Shown in pieces: positions 45,556-54,747 of a stretch of 64,000 nt of DNA. This DNA comes from Sinohyriopsis cumingii. Its lineage: Eukaryota > Mollusca > Bivalvia > Unionida > Unionidae. The position numbers were made by a program, and so were the translations under genes. The DNA lies in contig CM068831.1 in the NCBI GenBank assembly GCA_028554795.2, positions 37,393,144 to 37,457,143 on the forward strand, read 5' to 3'. Position 1 is the first letter of the stretch, and each line of letters starts with the position of its first letter. The notes under the pieces were generated by a model, which worked only from the letters and a program-made list of their open reading frames with translations, was not told the DNA's origin and made no database searches.

Positions 45556-45650
45556 GCGCGGACGTGATGGAAAAAATCCCCCTAAAAAACATAAAATTGA
45601 TCTTACCTAGATCATAAACAAAAACAACAACGCGCGGACCTAAAAGAAAC
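45556..45650 (-). promoter_or_regulatory. Doubled upstream motif of accessory gene 2
   Basis: First copy GCGCGGACGTGATGGAAAAA at 45556, second, weaker copy GCGCGGACCTAAAAGAAACA at 45632. Same spacing logic and same sequence between the copies as for gene 1. Confidence 0.7.
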
Positions 45651-45937
45651 ACTCACTCACTTTTTTATGCTACCCATCACTATTTTAATTTTTTTTATAA
45701 ATCACTTCAATTGACTATCCACATACGCAAAGCAATTCAATCTAACCCCAAATATACACCTCAAACACCAAAAAATACATTATTTTAATCTACTATTGAC
45801 CTAAACTTACGTGAACTGTTACTAACACACAAACACATACACTCTCACTATCAATAAAGAGTTAGTGTTTATTTTCACACTACTCTACTTACACACACTG
45901 GCAAATCGATCGTTATTTCTTTTCTAAAGTATTGGGT

Positions 45938-45953
45938 AGCCCTGAAAAGGGCT
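45938..45953 (-). terminator. Histone-type 3' stem-loop after accessory gene 3
   Basis: Minus strand AGCCCTTTTCAGGGCT: perfect 6-bp stem with an A-U end pair where other copies have G-C. Followed by ACCCA and GAAAAGAAAT. 28 bases after the stop at 45982. Confidence 0.87.
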
Positions 45954-45981
45954 GTTTTTTTGTTTGCTATAGCATTCTTTT

Positions 45982-46326
45982 TTAGTTTCTAAGAATGCGA
46001 TGTCCTCTGAGGATAGACTTTCTGGCGATAGGTCTGCTTCTTCGGAAAGAGAAGAAGAACTCTTTGGTGTCGATACGGCAATCGACAAAGCCTCTGTCAG
46101 CTTCAGGTTGTTGCTGCTGCTGTTGCTGCTGTCTCTGAAGTCTGTATTTCTCTGTCCATTCTTCTTTTTCCCGGTTCATTTCTTCTCTGAAGAGCTCTTC
46201 TATTAGGTCTTCAGTGATTTTTAGCATTCTCACATTCTCTATTTCTTCTGGCTTCGGTATCAGACTGTGTCTGACCCTATGCAAATTCACGTAGGCTTCG
46301 TTGAGCTTAGCTAGTTTGGAGCACAT
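45982..46326 (-). CDS. Accessory coiled-coil protein 3
   Basis: 114 residues from ATG 46326 (MCSKLAKLNEAYVNLHRVR). Helical, with ITEDLIEELFREEMNREKEE, a Gln run, then a basic C-terminus (RRSRPIARKS). Related to accessory gene 2 at the start. One upstream motif copy (46393-46419) and a stem-loop downstream. Confidence 0.7.
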   Translation of the reverse strand: MCSKLAKLNEAYVNLHRVRHSLIPKPEEIENVRMLKITEDLIEELFREEMNREKEEWTEKYRLQRQQQQQQQQPEADRGFVDCRIDTKEFFFSFRRSRPIARKSILRGHRILRN

Positions 46327-46392
46327 CTTCGTAGGAGGATGAGTCGACAATGGATGGTTAGACTTGAAACAACCCCGGTTCTTAAAGTCAAA

Positions 46393-46419
46393 GCGGGGAC
46401 GTGAAGGAAAACATCCTCC
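46393..46419 (-). promoter_or_regulatory. Upstream motif of accessory gene 3
   Basis: GGACGTGAAGGAAAACATCC, exact 20-base match to the copies before gene 1. Only one copy is recognisable here and no clear TATA box. Confidence 0.7.
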
Positions 46420-46546
46420 ACACGGTTTTTGAGTCGCAACGTTTAGTGAGTGTCATGAGAGGGATAGTAAGAAATGAAAGAGCATCAATCCAACATTCTT
46501 ATAGCTAAACAAAAGACAAAGGCATTTTTTTCAAAACGCAACATTT

Positions 46547-46552
46547 TTTATT
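46547..46552 (-). terminator. AATAAA signal after protease
   Basis: AATAAA on the minus strand about 90 bases after the protease stop. The late block uses ordinary polyadenylation, unlike the accessory genes. Confidence 0.6.
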
Positions 46553-46642
46553 CAAAAATCACTTAACACTAAACAACAACTCTAACATTTTAACAATAAT
46601 CCAACACTACAACATCAAACAATTTTTTTCTCAATTGACAAT

Positions 46643-47203
46643 CTACTTTAAACAGGGCTGACAACGTTGTGAATGAAATTGTGATTTCCACTGTTGGAAA
46701 TCATTAGGCCATTGATGGACACTACGTTTCCTAGCTTGAGACAAAAGATAAGCATAATGGTCACAAAACCATCGATCTACTTTCACATCATTTCTAGCAG
46801 AAGAACGAGGATCAAAATGAGTCACTAAATGTTCTAAGGAATAGCCCAGGCTGCGATGATGCAGAAAATACACACAATATTGTCCACACACCAAGGAATC
46901 TGTGCCTTGTAATTTCACATTATTGAATCGGGTGGTTTGAGCATTTCTTCTCATAAAGTCAATGATATCGTCTTCCAAAGGGGGCAATCCGTACGAATCG
47001 AAATATTCCACACATCCTTCTTGAGGAAAGTAGACGGCTACCCAGTGGGTTCCTGGGAGATGACTGTCATCCGTGTTGATCACGTAAGCTTGATGGTCTT
47101 TAGGTTTGCGATGAGGGAGTTCATCTTTAGCACAGACGACAGGATTCCAAGAAGCCGTGTACGAACTGTGGTTCAAAAGGTAATAAAGTTCCCAGGTATC
47201 CAT
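46643..47203 (-). CDS. Adenain-type cysteine protease, right element
   Basis: 186 residues from ATG 47203 (MDTWELYYLLNHSSY), intact. Catalytic His in GTHWVAVYF, Asp in EYFDSYG, Cys in LVCGQYC. Cuts capsid precursors during virion maturation. The open frame extends upstream without ATG; M at 47203 fits the family start. Lost from the left element. Confidence 0.92.
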   Translation of the reverse strand: MDTWELYYLLNHSSYTASWNPVVCAKDELPHRKPKDHQAYVINTDDSHLPGTHWVAVYFPQEGCVEYFDSYGLPPLEDDIIDFMRRNAQTTRFNNVKLQGTDSLVCGQYCVYFLHHRSLGYSLEHLVTHFDPRSSARNDVKVDRWFCDHYAYLLSQARKRSVHQWPNDFQQWKSQFHSQRCQPCLK

Positions 47204-47226
47204 TGATTTGTGTTTTTTCTTCTTCT

Positions 47227-47712
47227 TCACAGGTAATAATAAGTTGTCAATTCGATCCTGACTTTTTGCTTGAAAATGTCTGACGAATAAACGGTTATTC
47301 GTTCTGTTTCCTCACTCTGATTCAGGAGAGCTTCGATACGATGGATCTCTTGAGTGGTTAATGGTGGACAAGAATGTTCACGCAAGTCTTTATACCACTG
47401 GTGCAACACGTCTTTGTTTGAGATGAGACTCCAAGCTTCGTCCAGATATTCGTCCAATTTTTCTTCTTGACTCAACATCATGCATTTATCGTGTTGAATT
47501 TGACTGGGATGATCGTTTTGACATCCATAGCAATTTTTCTTGATCAATTCCGTCATTTTGTCGACCAAGTGTTTGGCAAAACAGGAGACTAAATGGGCTT
47601 CTTGTTCTGGCCATCTCGACTTCATCATGATTACTTCTTCTTTTTCCAGGGTCTCCTCACATTCCATGTCCAAAGTTTCTCCACTAGGTAAAGAGGGATA
47701 ACAGTCTTCCAT
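47227..47712 (-). CDS. Conserved Maverick protein with CYGC/HPSQ motif
   Basis: 161 residues, intact. The central NCYGCQNDHPSQIQHDKC holds likely zinc ligands (C, C, H, H, C). The helical segment EKLDEYLDEAWSLI follows. Proteins with CYGC..HPSQ..H are common beside hexon in Mavericks; function unknown. Missing in the left element. Confidence 0.75.
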   Translation of the reverse strand: MEDCYPSLPSGETLDMECEETLEKEEVIMMKSRWPEQEAHLVSCFAKHLVDKMTELIKKNCYGCQNDHPSQIQHDKCMMLSQEEKLDEYLDEAWSLISNKDVLHQWYKDLREHSCPPLTTQEIHRIEALLNQSEETERITVYSSDIFKQKVRIELTTYYYL

Positions 47713-47717
47713 GGTTT

Positions 47718-49040
47718 CTAGTAATCTAGAATGACTTCTCTCAAACTGTTGATTTCTATGGTATTGTCGAATTCTGCATACAGGATGACGTTCACTGTGT
47801 TTTCTGCGCGTAAAGCTTCTGCAAACTGAATTTCCACACGAATCTGGCCAGATTTTATAGGGTGGAAATGTCCCTCGTCGCTGCCTTGGTCAGGAGTGAA
47901 ATCAAAAGCCCACAAAGCATAGCCTCCTGCATATTCGTCGTACGTAATGCCGTGACTGGTGTTGGTTCCTAACTGTCCGGTAGCTTCGTACAGGGACAAG
48001 TACGATCTCAAGTAATTCTTCTCGGGATCAAATTTAGGCTCGAAAGGTCGGGTACACAAGGTCTTGCCGTCGCGACTGACTTCGATCTTGGACACTTTGT
48101 AATGTTGAAACTCAAAAGGATTTTCGTTGTAGGCTCCGTTGAAGGCTGAATTCTTGACGATACCAACAATCAAACGTTTGGGTAACTGTCCTTGGAACAG
48201 ATGATCTTGGATCATGGATCGCTGTCCAGCAGGAATGGTGAAGGTTTTCACTTCTACGCGTCGTATCGGATACTTGGCGGTCGTTCTGCTCAACGTCTGA
48301 CTGATGTCGTTACCTACTTTAGGTAACACTTCCACACGTCGCACGTAGAGCCTGGCTTCTTCGATGATGGTTTTGTAAGTGGCATCAGCAGCAGCCATCA
48401 AATGGAAAGCGGCACTGCTGCGATTCAGTCTCAAGCGGATATCCACCCCGTTCAACAAATACTTTTCTTGCAACCACATGTCCAAATGCAAGCGATCCAT
48501 CAGTTCTAAACTACGACTTAGATGAATTTTCTTTCGTCGTTCTACAAATCCCGTTGGATTTGAAGCATCCCCAGCAAGTACAACGCCGTTGAACTTAGTG
48601 GCTTGGTCAGGTTTCCATACCACGCAAGCATCTAGATGAGTGTTCTTGGCTTCTTTTCCATACGTCAAGAGATTCTCCAGGTAGACTCGATAAGGGTAAG
48701 TATCCATGCTGCTGCTGACCAGTTTGTTATTCAAGTACTAGTCCACTTCGCTAAACAAGGAATGCATGAAATTGTTGACGGGAGCTACTACATCATCATT
48801 GTCTATGGGACCGTTGTTCGCTTCGGTTACTTTGACTTTCAAGTACAGGTAACTGCTATTCAGATCGATGTAATCTTCGGGTTGTCCTTTGATTTCAAAC
48901 TCGATGGGAACTGAATCCGTCAATGAGGAGACGGGATGAAATTCCACCCACTGGGATTCTTGCATGGTCATCATGGTGGGGGGCATGGCAAACATATCCA
49001 GTTCCGTCTTGGAACAAGCGCAAGACTCTCGGTGCATCAT
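47718..49040 (-). pseudogene. Major capsid protein (hexon-like), right copy, one stop
   Basis: ATG 49040 (MMHRESCACSKTELDM) to 47718. A single TAG at 48735-48737 replaces a Leu codon that is TTG in the left copy; otherwise open. N-terminal QESQWVEFHPVSS and C-terminal NVILYAEFDNTIEIN are hallmarks of Maverick hexon. Double jelly-roll fold by family. Confidence 0.93.
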
Positions 49041-49052
49041 TTTTTCTGTGTT

Positions 49053-49469
49053 TCAATAATTGAAAACGTCTAAGTCTCGAACGGTTCTTCTTTTCTTGGC
49101 CTTTCTCGCTTGAAGTCTGGTGAAAGGGTGTTTTCTTCGTCGTCTCTTTCTGCCTTGTCCTTGCTGAATGCTTGATTCGGTAGCGTGCAGGGCATTTATA
49201 GGTGTGTCTTGTCGGCCCAAAATGTCTTTGCCTGCTTGTAGCAAGACATTTTTACCAGCCCTCATGAAGGCTTTTTTAGGGTTTTGTTTGTCGATGATGA
49301 CATTTTGGAGAAATTCTTTGCCTTGCGTCAGTGCCGCATCTTTCAAGGCGTGCAATCCACGTGTCACCATCGGTTTCAACACCGGGGCCACCGAACGAAA
49401 GGCCGATTTTAACATGTCTCCTAAACCGTGTCCTCGCTGTCGTGCAACCCCTTGGTACACTGGATACAT
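49053..49469 (-). CDS. pVI-like minor capsid protein, right copy
   Basis: 138 residues, intact. GHGLGDMLKSAFRSVAPVL is a glycine-led amphipathic helix as in internal capsid proteins that bind hexon or membranes; the tail is basic (GRKRRRRKHPFTR) and ends in DLDVFNY. Role by analogy. Confidence 0.8.
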   Translation of the reverse strand: MYPVYQGVARQRGHGLGDMLKSAFRSVAPVLKPMVTRGLHALKDAALTQGKEFLQNVIIDKQNPKKAFMRAGKNVLLQAGKDILGRQDTPINALHATESSIQQGQGRKRRRRKHPFTRLQARKAKKRRTVRDLDVFNY

Positions 49470-49476
49470 GACTTAC

Positions 49477-50423
49477 TTACGAGTCGTGAGAGAACCGTTT
49501 TCGAAAATGGAGTTTCACCGTGACTTTTCCTTTGGTGAATGGAATATTTTGTCCCAAATCTCCTTTTATAGTAATGTTGACCGTGTCCAAATACGACTTG
49601 CTGACCGGCAAATAGTGAGGATGGACAAATTCGCGGTGGACGTGATAAGTGTTTCCACCTTCCTCGTCAGCGTTCGTGGCAGAATCCACTTTGAAAGGAA
49701 TGACACGCAGTAACGGCACGGAGGTGTGTCCCACCACGTTGTACTCCACCACATCGGAATACACGAACATCAAATTCAGTCCTTGATTCAGTTCTACTGG
49801 GGTACGAAAGAACGTGCCAAAAGACTCGTTGTCGAAAATGACTGATAATTCGGGTTTTTTTTGTTTTTTTTTTGTTCTACTCTCTTCCTCATCTCCATGT
49901 CACCGCCCAACATGTCAAACAATCCATCACAAAAATAGAAAGACATGATTTTGGACCCCTCAGGAAATTTCATCAGAAAGCGACGAGCTGTTTTGTGGTA
50001 CTCCAGGGTGATCTTTTTATTGACAATGTCCATAGCTTTATGGAACACGCCATTAAACCTGGTGGCTATGGTGCTGACCAAATGTTGACCGCTGAAATAA
50101 TAGCCTGCGGGAATCATCAAGTTGTAGGTCCACGTTTTAGTTTTGTCATCATAGGTTTTATTGGTATATGTGCCAATCCTATCCAACTCAAGTTGCAATG
50201 GTTGGTCATGAATTTCCACCTTAAAATAATTTTGATTGGGAAGGACATTGAGGACTTGGGTCGGGTGAATCATTTCTACTAAAGCCACTTCCCAATGGGC
50301 TTCGTGATCTAACGGGATGGCTTGAGGTAATTTAGCCGTGTAACAGCACAACGTGTTGTTGGGGAACACCTCCATGGAACTGTCACTGGGTAAGGTCAAG
50401 TAAAATTGGTTTTCGTGACTCAT
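49477..50423 (-). pseudogene. Penton / minor capsid protein, right copy, one frameshift
   Basis: ATG 50423 (MSHENQFYLTLPSDSS). Open to about 49850, where a run of A/T (KKNKKN region) shifts the frame; the C-terminal part (VPLLRVIPFKVDS to HFRKRFSHDS) continues to 49477 in another frame. The break is in low-complexity sequence, so an assembly error should be excluded. Confidence 0.9.
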
Positions 50424-50833
50424 AATTCCAGAGTTCTGTGGCTGTCCGAGGGGATATTACTGGACGTCAGAGGCGTGTCTCCGCCCAAAATGGGGTTCTG
50501 GTTGTGGTTGTTGGAGTGGTGACTGACACTGGCACTGGACACAATGTTTCCGTTCGAGGAGAATTTCAGGGAGGGATTGGGAAGCAGGTAACCGATGCAA
50601 CTGCTCAATAAAATGGTCCACAATTGTTTGTCTCCTTGTTCCAAACTCAAATTGGCAATGGCTGCCCCGATGACACAATACACCACGAAGATTTGGCAGA
50701 AAAAGACGATTTGCGTTTTAGGCACACGTTCTCCACACCACACCCACAAGGGTTGTTTTTGTAAATCTTGCACAGAAGAACTGGGTGAAGAAGGAGTGGT
50801 CGACGTAGCTGCGTCTGATGTGTGAAAGGGCAT
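50420..50833 (-). CDS. Two-helix membrane protein, right copy
   Basis: 137 residues from ATG 50833. Two hydrophobic helices (IFVVYCVIGAAIANL and LWTILLSSCIGYLLPNP), an acidic/Ser tail. Its stop overlaps the penton ATG. Intact, unlike the left copy's start. Function unknown. Confidence 0.8.
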   Translation of the reverse strand: MPFHTSDAATSTTPSSPSSSVQDLQKQPLWVWCGERVPKTQIVFFCQIFVVYCVIGAAIANLSLEQGDKQLWTILLSSCIGYLLPNPSLKFSSNGNIVSSASVSHHSNNHNQNPILGGDTPLTSSNIPSDSHRTLEL

Positions 50834-50838
50834 GATGG

Positions 50839-51949
50839 TCACTTCTTTTTATAGTCGATGACTTGCGAAGCGTCGATCCAAGAATCGAAACTGGGTGGAT
50901 ATCCTTTCCAACGTACTTTGACTTCTTTGACACGTCGTTTGCCCACTTTAAGGGTTCTGCGTTCGAGAATGCTTTCGATGTCGTACACGTCGTCTTCTTT
51001 TTTGGTGACACGTTGTAACTCGGGCAAATAAAACGTTCCTTTGAGTACTTCTCCGTTCATGTCTTCCAATTTATAGACGGTAGGATGACGGCCATGCACT
51101 CGTCCAGTGACGCGAAACAATTCGGTCGTCCAGTTAGGTAAGTAACCTTTGTCGAAAGTGCGTTTGGTTTTGCCAATGCGCACCCAATCTCCTACAGTCA
51201 ACTCTCCACTTTTCTTGGGGACAGCCCTCGTCGGGGACGTACCGAACAGACGCTCGAACACCAGCACTTCGTTGTCGGGAGTCACGTCTTGCGGGGCACG
51301 TCCGATGCTTCGATGGTAAGATTGGTTGTACGCTTGCACCAGGTGCGGTAAGATGTCGATGTACTTCAGAGTGTGGTGATGCGTAAAATATTTCCACATG
51401 CGTTCTTTCAAAGTGCGTTGAAAACGTTCCACGATGCTGGCTTTGGTTTCGGGATTTTCGGTGGTAAAAAAAATGAATGTCACGTTTCTTTAATTCTTTT
51501 TGGAAAGCTTGGTTCAGAAATTCGGTGCCTTTGTCCGTTTGCCATCGAAGAGGGTGACGACCGCTTTGTTTCAACACCCGTTGCAGGGCTCGCACTAACT
51601 CGCTGCTGGATTTGGAAGTCAAGGGCACAACCCAGGCAAATTTGGAAAAGACGTCGATGACACAAAACAAATATTTGTAGCCGCGATTATAGCTGGCCAA
51701 ATGAGAGACATCGGCTAAATCGGCTTGCCATTGATGATAGATGCCTTCCACTCGGGTGCGACTTCTGGCAAACTTGCGTCGAATGGGTTTGTGTAAAGTG
51801 TAGGTAGCTTGTTCTTGTAACCATTGTTGCACTTGAGGTAAACGGAGACTTTTCAGTCGCGTTTTGGCAGCACGATACAATTTTTGAACTCCTGCGTAAC
51901 CTGCAGGATGGGAGGGATCGTAGTAAATGCTGGCTAAGACTTTTTCCAT
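50839..51949 (-). pseudogene. Chromodomain integrase, right copy, one frameshift
   Basis: ATG 51949 (MEKVLASIYYDPSHPAG). DDE residues as in the left copy. One extra T in a run near 51470 shifts the frame just before TENPETKAS; everything else is open, including the chromodomain (YDIESILERR, VKVRWKGYPPSFDSWI) at the end. The chromodomain may steer insertion to particular chromatin. Confidence 0.93.
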
Positions 51950-51970
51950 TTTTTTGTGTTGGTTGGTGTG

Positions 51971-52609
51971 TTAATAAGTCACCCACTCTTGGAGGATGCT
52001 ACTCTTTTTCTCTTGGGGTATTTTCTTGGATTGCAATGCTTTGCGTGTGCGGCCAGCAATAGGTGTCGAAGAGGAGAAGGATGTCTGAGCGGGGGATATC
52101 GGTTCTTGTTTCACTTCTGTCTTCACTTCTGTCTTCACTTTCTTTCTCTCTTGTGAGGAAGAAGGGGTGACCATCATCTTTTTAATCCATCCAATTCTGG
52201 AGGTAGGTGGTGTTGTTAACTTGCGTACTTTTTCTGGTGGAGTTTGAAACCCTTCCTCTTCTTCTCCTTTTTCTGTCTTGGTCACGGGTACTGGTGGTAC
52301 TGGTACTGGTACTGGTGATGGTGCTGGACTTTTCATCAACGTCTTAAAATCTTTCAGAGTGGGTAGAGCTGTTTCGTCTAAAGCTTTCTGGTGAAAGAGT
52401 TGCAGTCGTTGCAAGAGTTGACCGTACTTTTGCGATTTTTCTGTTTCGGACAAATCTTGGCGATCCATCAAGGATTGCAATTCGTGTTGTAACTGGGACA
52501 TCTCGCTCAAATTGGGATTGGGAGGTAAATGCGGGGTGCGTTGTTCTTGCCACCGATGGTATTCCATCCATCGTTTGTAAGGCGCTAAAGCTAGTTTTCG
52601 TCCTTCCAT
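51971..52609 (-). CDS. Conserved Maverick protein with LAPYKRW start
   Basis: 212 residues, intact. N-terminal LALAPYKRWMEYHRWQEQ, helices to ~105, then Pro/Val repeats (VPVPVPPVPV) and a Lys-rich tail. TATA-like GATAAAAAGG at 52654-52663, ~45 bases upstream. Placed between pX-like and integrase as in the left element. Confidence 0.78.
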   Translation of the reverse strand: MEGRKLALAPYKRWMEYHRWQEQRTPHLPPNPNLSEMSQLQHELQSLMDRQDLSETEKSQKYGQLLQRLQLFHQKALDETALPTLKDFKTLMKSPAPSPVPVPVPPVPVTKTEKGEEEEGFQTPPEKVRKLTTPPTSRIGWIKKMMVTPSSSQERKKVKTEVKTEVKQEPISPAQTSFSSSTPIAGRTRKALQSKKIPQEKKSSILQEWVTY

Positions 52610-52658
52610 GGGGTTGTCAGGGGTCGATTCTGAGATCTTGGGACTTCCGAAGGCCTTT

Positions 52659-53045
52659 TTATCTTGCTCCCACTAGTCCTCCCAACATGGTTCCCAAGAC
52701 TCCTTTCAGTATGGGGCCTAACAAGAGAGGCAAAATGCCTCCACGTTGCACTAACATCTTCTTTTTTGACGAATGGGAATTTTCTTTCGAACCATTTGGC
52801 GAAGAACGTGACGATGTTTGCTTAAGCATTGTTTCTGGTGTTTGGACAAAGGGATCGTGCCTTTCAAAACGTTCAAACAACATTCGCACACGGTATCGAT
52901 GACCTCTTTGGAGGCCGTTTGAATGAGTTTTTTTTTGTAGGGGTGGAGAAGCTTTGGACAGGACAGATAACAGGTCCCCATGTTTGGCTAAACGTGGTGG
53001 CAGTCCTTTCCTTTTCTTTCCTTGGGGTTTTCTGGAGGGTGACAT
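52659..53045 (-). pseudogene. pX-like small virion protein, right copy, frameshifted
   Basis: ATG 53045 (MSPSRKPQGKKRKGLPPR). Frame moves near 52945 and again near 52790, so start and hydrophobic tail (MLVQRGGILPLLLGPIL) are in one frame and the middle helix (VIDTVCECCLNVLKGTIPLS) in another. Its stop overlaps the next gene's TATA-like box. Confidence 0.75.
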
Positions 53046-53097
53046 CTTTGAGTCTTTAGGAGCACCAAAAAGCACTGATACCCTACTCGGTCACAGG

Positions 53098-53108
53098 CCT
53101 TTTTTATA
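53098..53108 (-). promoter_or_regulatory. TATA box before pX-like gene
   Basis: TATAAAAAAGG on the minus strand, 53 bases before ATG 53045, overlapping the core-protein stop. Confidence 0.65.
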
Positions 53109-53934
53109 CTGGAACGCGTCGCCACTGATTATCTTTACGGCGTATCAGTTTGAGGACAGGCATGACACGTCGTGCAGGGGTACGTAACGGACTAAATCGA
53201 GCCAGTTCTTGCTTGGACAAATCCAGTAAACTTTGTAACATGCCCGATCTTTCATGGACTTTGATTTTGGGAGAAGGTACTTTGTGAGCAGCAGCCACTG
53301 CCACTAAATTGGAAGGTCCTGCCACTGGGGAAGTTCTTTTGGGGGTCATCAACGGAGAAGTTCTTGGTGTGATCAACGTCTCCAAGTACTCTTCAGTTCC
53401 TGGTGACATCAACGGAGAAGTGGATAAACGTGAGGCTGCCGGAGACGCAGTCACCGCTGTGGCAGGTCGTGGTTTGCGAGTGTAAGGTTGCGTCCTGGCC
53501 GAAGTGCCTCTCTTGCGACTAGTTTTCTTCTGTGGACTTTTCTTTTTCTGGGGACTTTTTTTCTGTTTCTTTTTTGGGGGGCTTCTTTTCTTTTTCCGGG
53601 GTGGTGTCTGGTAAGAGGAGGGTCCTGCCACTGGAGAAGTTATTCTTCTTGGGGACCTGGTCTTTTTCTTTTTCTTCTTGGGGCTTCGTTGGACTTTTGT
53701 CTTGGGGATAACTTTGGGGGCATTAGGATCCCATCTTAAGAGTGAACGAATGATGACCCCTCCTAGAGTACCGCTCCCTCCAGGTTTCAAAATGATTTGT
53801 TTTTTGGTTTGAGTGTCGATGCGGGGATCGGCCAGTTGGACCAAAGCGACTTTGTTTCGATCGAAAAAGCGTTTGGTTTGATGAGGAATCTGAATGATTC
53901 CTTGGAGTAATTGACGTGCCGTCACCGTAGTCAT
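53104..53934 (-). CDS. Basic core protein, N-terminus replaced by deletion
   Basis: Homologue of 5624-6484. The first ~45 residues are missing: ATG 53934 and two codons align with the start of the ATPase gene, then the frame joins VTARQLLQGIIQIPH of the core protein. A ~0.9-kb deletion thus fused the ATPase start codon to the core gene in frame. The Lys-rich middle and VLKLIRRKDNQWRRVPV end are intact. Confidence 0.85.
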   Translation of the reverse strand: MTTVTARQLLQGIIQIPHQTKRFFDRNKVALVQLADPRIDTQTKKQIILKPGGSGTLGGVIIRSLLRWDPNAPKVIPKTKVQRSPKKKKKKTRSPRRITSPVAGPSSYQTPPRKKKRSPPKKKQKKSPQKKKSPQKKTSRKRGTSARTQPYTRKPRPATAVTASPAASRLSTSPLMSPGTEEYLETLITPRTSPLMTPKRTSPVAGPSNLVAVAAAHKVPSPKIKVHERSGMLQSLLDLSKQELARFSPLRTPARRVMPVLKLIRRKDNQWRRVPV

Positions 53935-53980
53935 GGTGTGAGAAATGTCACTTGTGACACGAAAAACAAACAAGACAAGA

Positions 53981-53990
53981 GTTTATATAC
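53981..53990 (-). promoter_or_regulatory. TATA box of the deleted ATPase, now before core
   Basis: GTATATAAAC on the minus strand, aligned with the ATPase box at 4792; about 50 bases before ATG 53934. Confidence 0.6.
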
Positions 53991-54004
53991 TTTTTCAGAA
54001 CACG

Positions 54005-54010
54005 TTTATT
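54005..54010 (-). terminator. AATAAA polyadenylation signal
   Basis: AATAAA on the minus strand, 15 bases after the membrane-protein stop; same place as 4771 in the left element. Confidence 0.65.
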
Positions 54011-54024
54011 GAATGTTTTTTTTT

Positions 54025-54312
54025 TTAAACATGAATACGAAAGACAAAAATACATAAAAGCCAAAGGCTTAAGTACAAGGATAAAAGGCACATGATAACG
54101 ATGAACGTGGAATAAACACAAGTGTCTGTACAACATGTTTTGGGTAATGTTCTAACCAGTTCTATAGTAGGGGGTAAGGTCACACAAGTGTCCTTCCGAA
54201 AGGGTCTTTCAGGCCTGTCCACGACAGTCCTGTCCTGCGTGACGGGTTCTTCTGGCACCGTCACTAACACGGGTTGAAAAGTAACTTTTTTCCTTGAACA
54301 ACTCTCGTGCAT
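54025..54312 (-). CDS. Small tail-anchored membrane protein
   Basis: 95 residues from ATG 54312 (MHESCSRKKVTFQPVL). C-terminal hydrophobic helix (IVIMCLLSLYLSLWLLCIFVF). It overlaps the end of 54209-54532 by about 100 bases in another frame, and both frames are recognisable in the left element. Confidence 0.7.
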   Translation of the reverse strand: MHESCSRKKVTFQPVLVTVPEEPVTQDRTVVDRPERPFRKDTCVTLPPTIELVRTLPKTCCTDTCVYSTFIVIMCLLSLYLSLWLLCIFVFRIHV

Positions 54313-54532
54313 ACTGGGCCACTTCTTGGGTCCAAGCCTCAAAACCCCATTCTTTCCAGGCACGGACATCTGTCCAATGGGGATGTAAGTCACAAGCTAC
54401 ACACACATCGTCATACACGTCTTGGGTAGCTAAAAGTTGACGAATCTTTTTTTCCTGTTGAGGTCGAGAAGTATCCAGATGAAACCGCAAGGCTTTGAGC
54501 AAAAGGAGTTTTTCGTGACCATTTAAGGCCAT
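54209..54532 (-). CDS. Early small protein (MALNGHEK)
   Basis: 107 residues from ATG 54532, which overlaps the previous stop by 10 bases. Helical start, then DVYDDVCVACDLHPHWTDVR. The last third overlaps the membrane-protein gene. Function unknown. Confidence 0.65.
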   Translation of the reverse strand: MALNGHEKLLLLKALRFHLDTSRPQQEKKIRQLLATQDVYDDVCVACDLHPHWTDVRAWKEWGFEAWTQEVAQYARELFKEKSYFSTRVSDGARRTRHAGQDCRGQA

Positions 54533-54747
54533 TGAGGTGGTAAGTACTGATCGTAAAGAGTCCACAAAGAATCGGCTGGTAAACGAAATCCCAGAAAACA
54601 AGTCACTAAGACACACACCACTTGTCGTCCCAAATTGAATGGATAAAGTTCTTGTAATAATTGATGGTAATGATCCACGGTTTGAATATGGTCATTGAGT
54701 TCTTTCCACGGAATCTGTTGGATGACATGTGACATAAACCGTGGCAT
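54523..54747 (-). CDS. Conserved 74-residue protein, right copy
   Basis: Intact; MPRFMSHVIQQIPWKELNDH start. Near-identical in length and sequence to 4022-4246, and overlaps both neighbours. Confidence 0.75.
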   Translation of the reverse strand: MPRFMSHVIQQIPWKELNDHIQTVDHYHQLLQELYPFNLGRQVVCVLVTCFLGFRLPADSLWTLYDQYLPPQWP

